From Eubacteriaceae bacterium (lineage in GTDB: Bacteria; Bacillota; Clostridia; Lachnospirales; Lachnospiraceae): a stretch of DNA of 64,000 nt. Positions 61,461 to 64,000 of the stretch are shown here, piece by piece (the stretch's first letter is position 1; each line of letters begins with the position of its first letter). The stretch lies in assembly GCA_910574015.1 (NCBI GenBank), contig CAJSYQ010000011.1:1-64000 (forward strand), in the 5' to 3' direction. The notes below the pieces were generated by a model. The model was given only the letters and a program-made list of their open reading frames with translations. It ran no database searches and was not told where the DNA came from. A program made the position numbers and the translations under genes.

Positions 61461-62276
61461 ATGATAGTACAGCATAATATTACATCAATGAACGCCAACA
61501 GACAGTTGGGTATTGTAGGAAACAATCTTACAAAGTCTACAGAGAAACTTGCAAGTGGTTATAGAATCAACCGTGCAGCAGACGATGCAGCAGGTCTTGC
61601 AATTTCTGAGAAAATGAGAGCTCAGGTTCGTGGTCTGAACAGAGCATCTGACAACGCTCAGGATGGTATTTCTCTGATCCAGACAGCTGAGGGTGCTATG
61701 GAGCAGCAGCATGCAATCCTTCAGAGAACTCGTGAACTGGTAGTTCAGGCTGGTAACACCGGTGTTCTTGAGTCTACAGCTGAGAACGATTATCAGAAGA
61801 TTCAGGACGAGATCAACGAACTGAAAGCAGAGTTCGAGAGAATTAACACAGACACAGAGTTCAACAAGAAAAAACTGTTAGATGGTTCTTACAGCGAGCA
61901 GTACCTGCAGATTGGTGCTAACGATGGCCAGGGTATTGAAGTAACAATCGCTAAGACATCATGGGCTGCAGTAGACGTATTGTCTGGTGCTGCTGGTGCT
62001 GATGGAAGCATGATTCAGGTAGTTGATAATATGCTCCAGAGCGTATCTACAGAGCGTTCTAAACTTGGTGCTATCCAGAACCGTCTGGAGTACACAGTTA
62101 AAGTTGATGACAACACTGCTGAGAACCTTCAGTCTGCTGAATCCCGTATGCGTGATACAGATATGGCTGATGAAATGACCAGATTCTCCAAGGAGAGCAT
62201 CCTTCAGCAGGCAGCTACTTCAATGCTTGCTCAGGCAAATCAGGCAAATCAGGGAGTGCTTTCACTTCTCGGGTAA
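61461..62276 (+). CDS. hag: Flagellin
   Basis: The 271-residue flagellin starts MIVQHNITSMNANRQLGIVGNNL and ends FSKESILQQAATSMLAQANQANQGVLSLLG, the D0/D1 helices; there is almost no variable D2/D3 region. LQRTRELVVQ (residues 87-96) corresponds to the TLR5-recognised segment. Codon choice is AT-richer (GCT, TCT, GGT) than in neighbouring genes, as in highly expressed genes. AAGGAGG is 8 bases upstream of the ATG. Sigma-28 promoter and strong terminator make it monocistronic. Confidence 0.97.
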   Translation: MIVQHNITSMNANRQLGIVGNNLTKSTEKLASGYRINRAADDAAGLAISEKMRAQVRGLNRASDNAQDGISLIQTAEGAMEQQHAILQRTRELVVQAGNTGVLESTAENDYQKIQDEINELKAEFERINTDTEFNKKKLLDGSYSEQYLQIGANDGQGIEVTIAKTSWAAVDVLSGAAGADGSMIQVVDNMLQSVSTERSKLGAIQNRLEYTVKVDDNTAENLQSAESRMRDTDMADEMTRFSKESILQQAATSMLAQANQANQGVLSLLG

Positions 62277-62327
62277 TCGCTCTGAGTGCATGAGAAAATG
62301 GAAAAGTTGTACAATGCATAATGGAAA

Positions 62328-62363
62328 GGATATCCCGGTATTCTATATCGGGGTATCCTTTTT
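62328..62363 (+). terminator. Rho-independent terminator of the flagellin gene
   Basis: GGATATCCCG (62328-62337) pairs with CGGGGTATCC (62349-62358; one G-T) and is followed by TTTTTC. Confidence 0.9.
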
Positions 62364-62430
62364 CTCTTATGGGAGAGATATCCTTTTTTGGAATGATGTT
62401 CTTTTGAATTAATATTTTTAGGAGGTTACC

Positions 62431-64000
62431 ATGGAATTTCCGGATTCTTATTTTGAAGATGAGGTGCGTGAGGGATTTTATGTGCCGGGCATGATGAAAC
62501 GGGCCTGGGCAGCGCATCTGGAAGTACTTGATGCGGTATATAAAGTGTGTCAGAAGCATCAGCTTACCTGTTTTGCTGAGTGGGGAACGCTGTTGGGGGC
62601 CATCCGGCACGGGGGGATGATTCCCTGGGATGATGATATCGATATCTGTATGAAGAGGAAGGATTATGAAAGGTTTCTTGAAATAGCAGAAAAAGAACTT
62701 CCGGAAGGGTATTGGATCATGAATTACCGGAACTGGCAGACGGATAACATGGTGACAAAGATAGTAAACTATCCGATTTCTGTACTTCCGGAGGAGGATC
62801 TTCCTAAGTTTCATGGGTATCCATATGTGGTGAGCATCGATCTCTTTGCCTTGGATTTCCTTCCCAGAGATCAGGAGGGACAGGACGCATTGTGGGATCT
62901 GATCCGATTGGTTGCACAGCTGAACTACCGCATCGATATCAACGAATTGGATTCGGAAGAAACAAAGTATGCCTTTGAGGGGTTTGAGAAGATCTGTCAT
63001 GTTTCATTAGACAGAAAAAAACCATTGAAGCGGCAGCTGGTGAAGGCATTGGAAGAGGTGGCGGCCCGTTTTCAGGAGGAAAACTGCGATGAGCTTACGG
63101 GACTGACTTATTATATGAAGTCTAAGGCATACCGCTTTCCAAAATCTTATTATGCCCGAACGATCCAGGTGCCCTTTGAAAATATGCAGCTTACTGTTCC
63201 CGCAGAGTATGATGTATTACTTGGTATCAAGTATGGGGATTATATGAGACCGGTCCGGGCGTTTGATACACATGAATATCCCGCTTATAAGTCGATACAT
63301 GAGGGAATCAGGGAGCAGATGCACATAGAACCTTTTGAATACAGATTTTCAAAAGAGGAGATGGAGGAGGCGCAGAGGGAGCGTCTGCCAAAGGACACCC
63401 TGAAAAACCGGGTTCGAGGTTTTCTTCCGCTGTTTCACGAGGCGCATGACGAGGTGAGACAGAGGGTAGAGACTGGGGATGCCGCTGCGGCGGCAGGCAT
63501 TCTGGGGGAATGCCAGGATGCTGCGATCCAGCTCGGCACGATGATCGAGGAAGCGTGTGGAGAAGATCATGCCACCATCCGCATACTGGAACAATACTGT
63601 GAGGCAGTGTTCCGTCTCCATCAGAGCATAAGCGGAGAGACAGAAGATAAGACATCTATCTCCCGCGGCCTGGATGAACTGATTCGATGGGAAGATATTT
63701 TGGAGGAGAGTATCCAGACTTCGATAAAAGAGAGAAAAGAGGTTGTCTTTGTACCATATAAAACCGCTTACTGGGGGGCCATGGAGAGTGTCTGGCAGGC
63801 TGCCCGGGAGGATGGGGAGACAGATGTCTATGTAATTCCGGCGCCATATTATTACAAAGATGATATTGGAAAGGTGAAGAAAGAGGAACCGCACTACGAG
63901 GAAGGATATCCAGAAGAGGTTGTCATTACCTCTTATGAGGAGTATAATTTTGAGGTACATCATCCGGATTGTATCGTGATTCAGTGCCCTTATGACGAAT
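62431..64000 (+). CDS. LicD-family protein with additional C-terminal region (runs off the window)
   Basis: The open frame of at least 523 codons starts at ATG 62431 behind TTAGGAGG. The N-terminal half is a LicD nucleotidyltransferase-like domain: CFAEWGTLLGAIRHGGMIPWDDDIDICMKR, with the conserved G-T-L-L-G-A-I-R and W-D-D-D-I-D (residues about 50-78), then FHGYPYVVSIDLFALDFLP and YGDYMRPV. The C-terminal part (from about 430: VVFVPYKTAYWGAMESVWQAA) resembles the beginning of CDP-glycerol glycerophosphotransferase-type domains. LicD proteins transfer phosphocholine or related groups to cell-surface glycans. The end of the gene is outside the window. Confidence 0.85.
   Translation, partial: MEFPDSYFEDEVREGFYVPGMMKRAWAAHLEVLDAVYKVCQKHQLTCFAEWGTLLGAIRHGGMIPWDDDIDICMKRKDYERFLEIAEKELPEGYWIMNYRNWQTDNMVTKIVNYPISVLPEEDLPKFHGYPYVVSIDLFALDFLPRDQEGQDALWDLIRLVAQLNYRIDINELDSEETKYAFEGFEKICHVSLDRKKPLKRQLVKALEEVAARFQEENCDELTGLTYYMKSKAYRFPKSYYARTIQVPFENMQLTVPAEYDVLLGIKYGDYMRPVRAFDTHEYPAYKSIHEGIREQMHIEPFEYRFSKEEMEEAQRERLPKDTLKNRVRGFLPLFHEAHDEVRQRVETGDAAAAAGILGECQDAAIQLGTMIEEACGEDHATIRILEQYCEAVFRLHQSISGETEDKTSISRGLDELIRWEDILEESIQTSIKERKEVVFVPYKTAYWGAMESVWQAAREDGETDVYVIPAPYYYKDDIGKVKKEEPHYEEGYPEEVVITSYEEYNFEVHHPDCIVIQCPYDE

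Overview
The window reads as chromosomal DNA of a motile, Gram-positive, gut-type Clostridia bacterium, most likely a Lachnospiraceae. The basis is an RF1/PrmC/DUF1385/L31/Rho block, lineage-typical families (DUF4364, DUF6145, the TIGR01212 radical SAM protein, a malic enzyme), strong AGGAGG ribosome-binding sites and a FliW-CsrA-flagellin module. No rRNA, tRNA or CRISPR array was seen. There is no gene-free stretch over about 300 bases; the larger gaps hold promoters, hairpins or repeats.

Layout. (1) 1-4.98 kb: the right end of a decayed integrative element. It holds a truncated tyrosine integrase, a complete IS3-family insertion sequence, a TcpA/FtsK coupling protein without its N-terminus, an intact HUH replication protein, and intact Tn916-type excisionase and integrase. 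(2) 5-12.8 kb: small phosphatase, flavodoxin-fold reductase, FAD/Rieske oxidoreductase overlapping a YyaL-type thioredoxin-fold protein, a two-component system, and an NlpC/P60 protein whose catalytic Cys is Ser. (3) 12.9-17.1 kb: a 1,388-residue secreted GH43 arabinanase-like protein. (4) 17.2-27.1 kb: housekeeping genes including argH, a CAAX-type protease, a lytic transglycosylase without a signal peptide, pyrophosphatase, malic enzyme and a UDPGP/UAP pyrophosphorylase. (5) 27.2-32.5 kb: rho (with a large low-complexity insertion), rpmE, DUF1385, prmC, prfA. (6) 32.6-42.7 kb: GNAT, MATE, TrmH, NfeD and SPFH membrane proteins, argF, citrate synthase, DUF6145, coaX, dus, marR and an esterase. 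(7) 42.9-46.4 kb: a MacAB-like efflux set. (8) 46.4-50.7 kb: type IIA topoisomerase pair, best called parE/parC. (9) 50.7-62.4 kb: late flagellar genes flgM-flgN-flgK1-flgK2-flgL-fliW-csrA, flaG-fliD-fliS-fliT-like, and flagellin. (10) 62.4 kb to the end: a LicD-type protein running off the window.

The flagellar block is the most coherent system. Three sigma-28-type promoters (TAAN-N15-[GT]CCGATAW) precede flgM, flaG and flagellin. FlgM would hold sigma-28 until hook completion; FlgN, FliS and the FliT-like protein would be the chaperones for FlgK/FlgL, flagellin and FliD. FliW and CsrA probably close a translational loop on the flagellin leader, which has a GGA-loop hairpin just upstream of a GGAGG ribosome site. 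The signals I think most deserve a second look are a two-copy dispersed palindrome (35.3 and 42.7 kb), the Cys-to-Ser NlpC/P60 protein, tandem FlgK paralogs, nested hairpins in the flagellin leader, an unassigned structured element at 6.3 kb, and the HUH/TcpA/Int mobile module.
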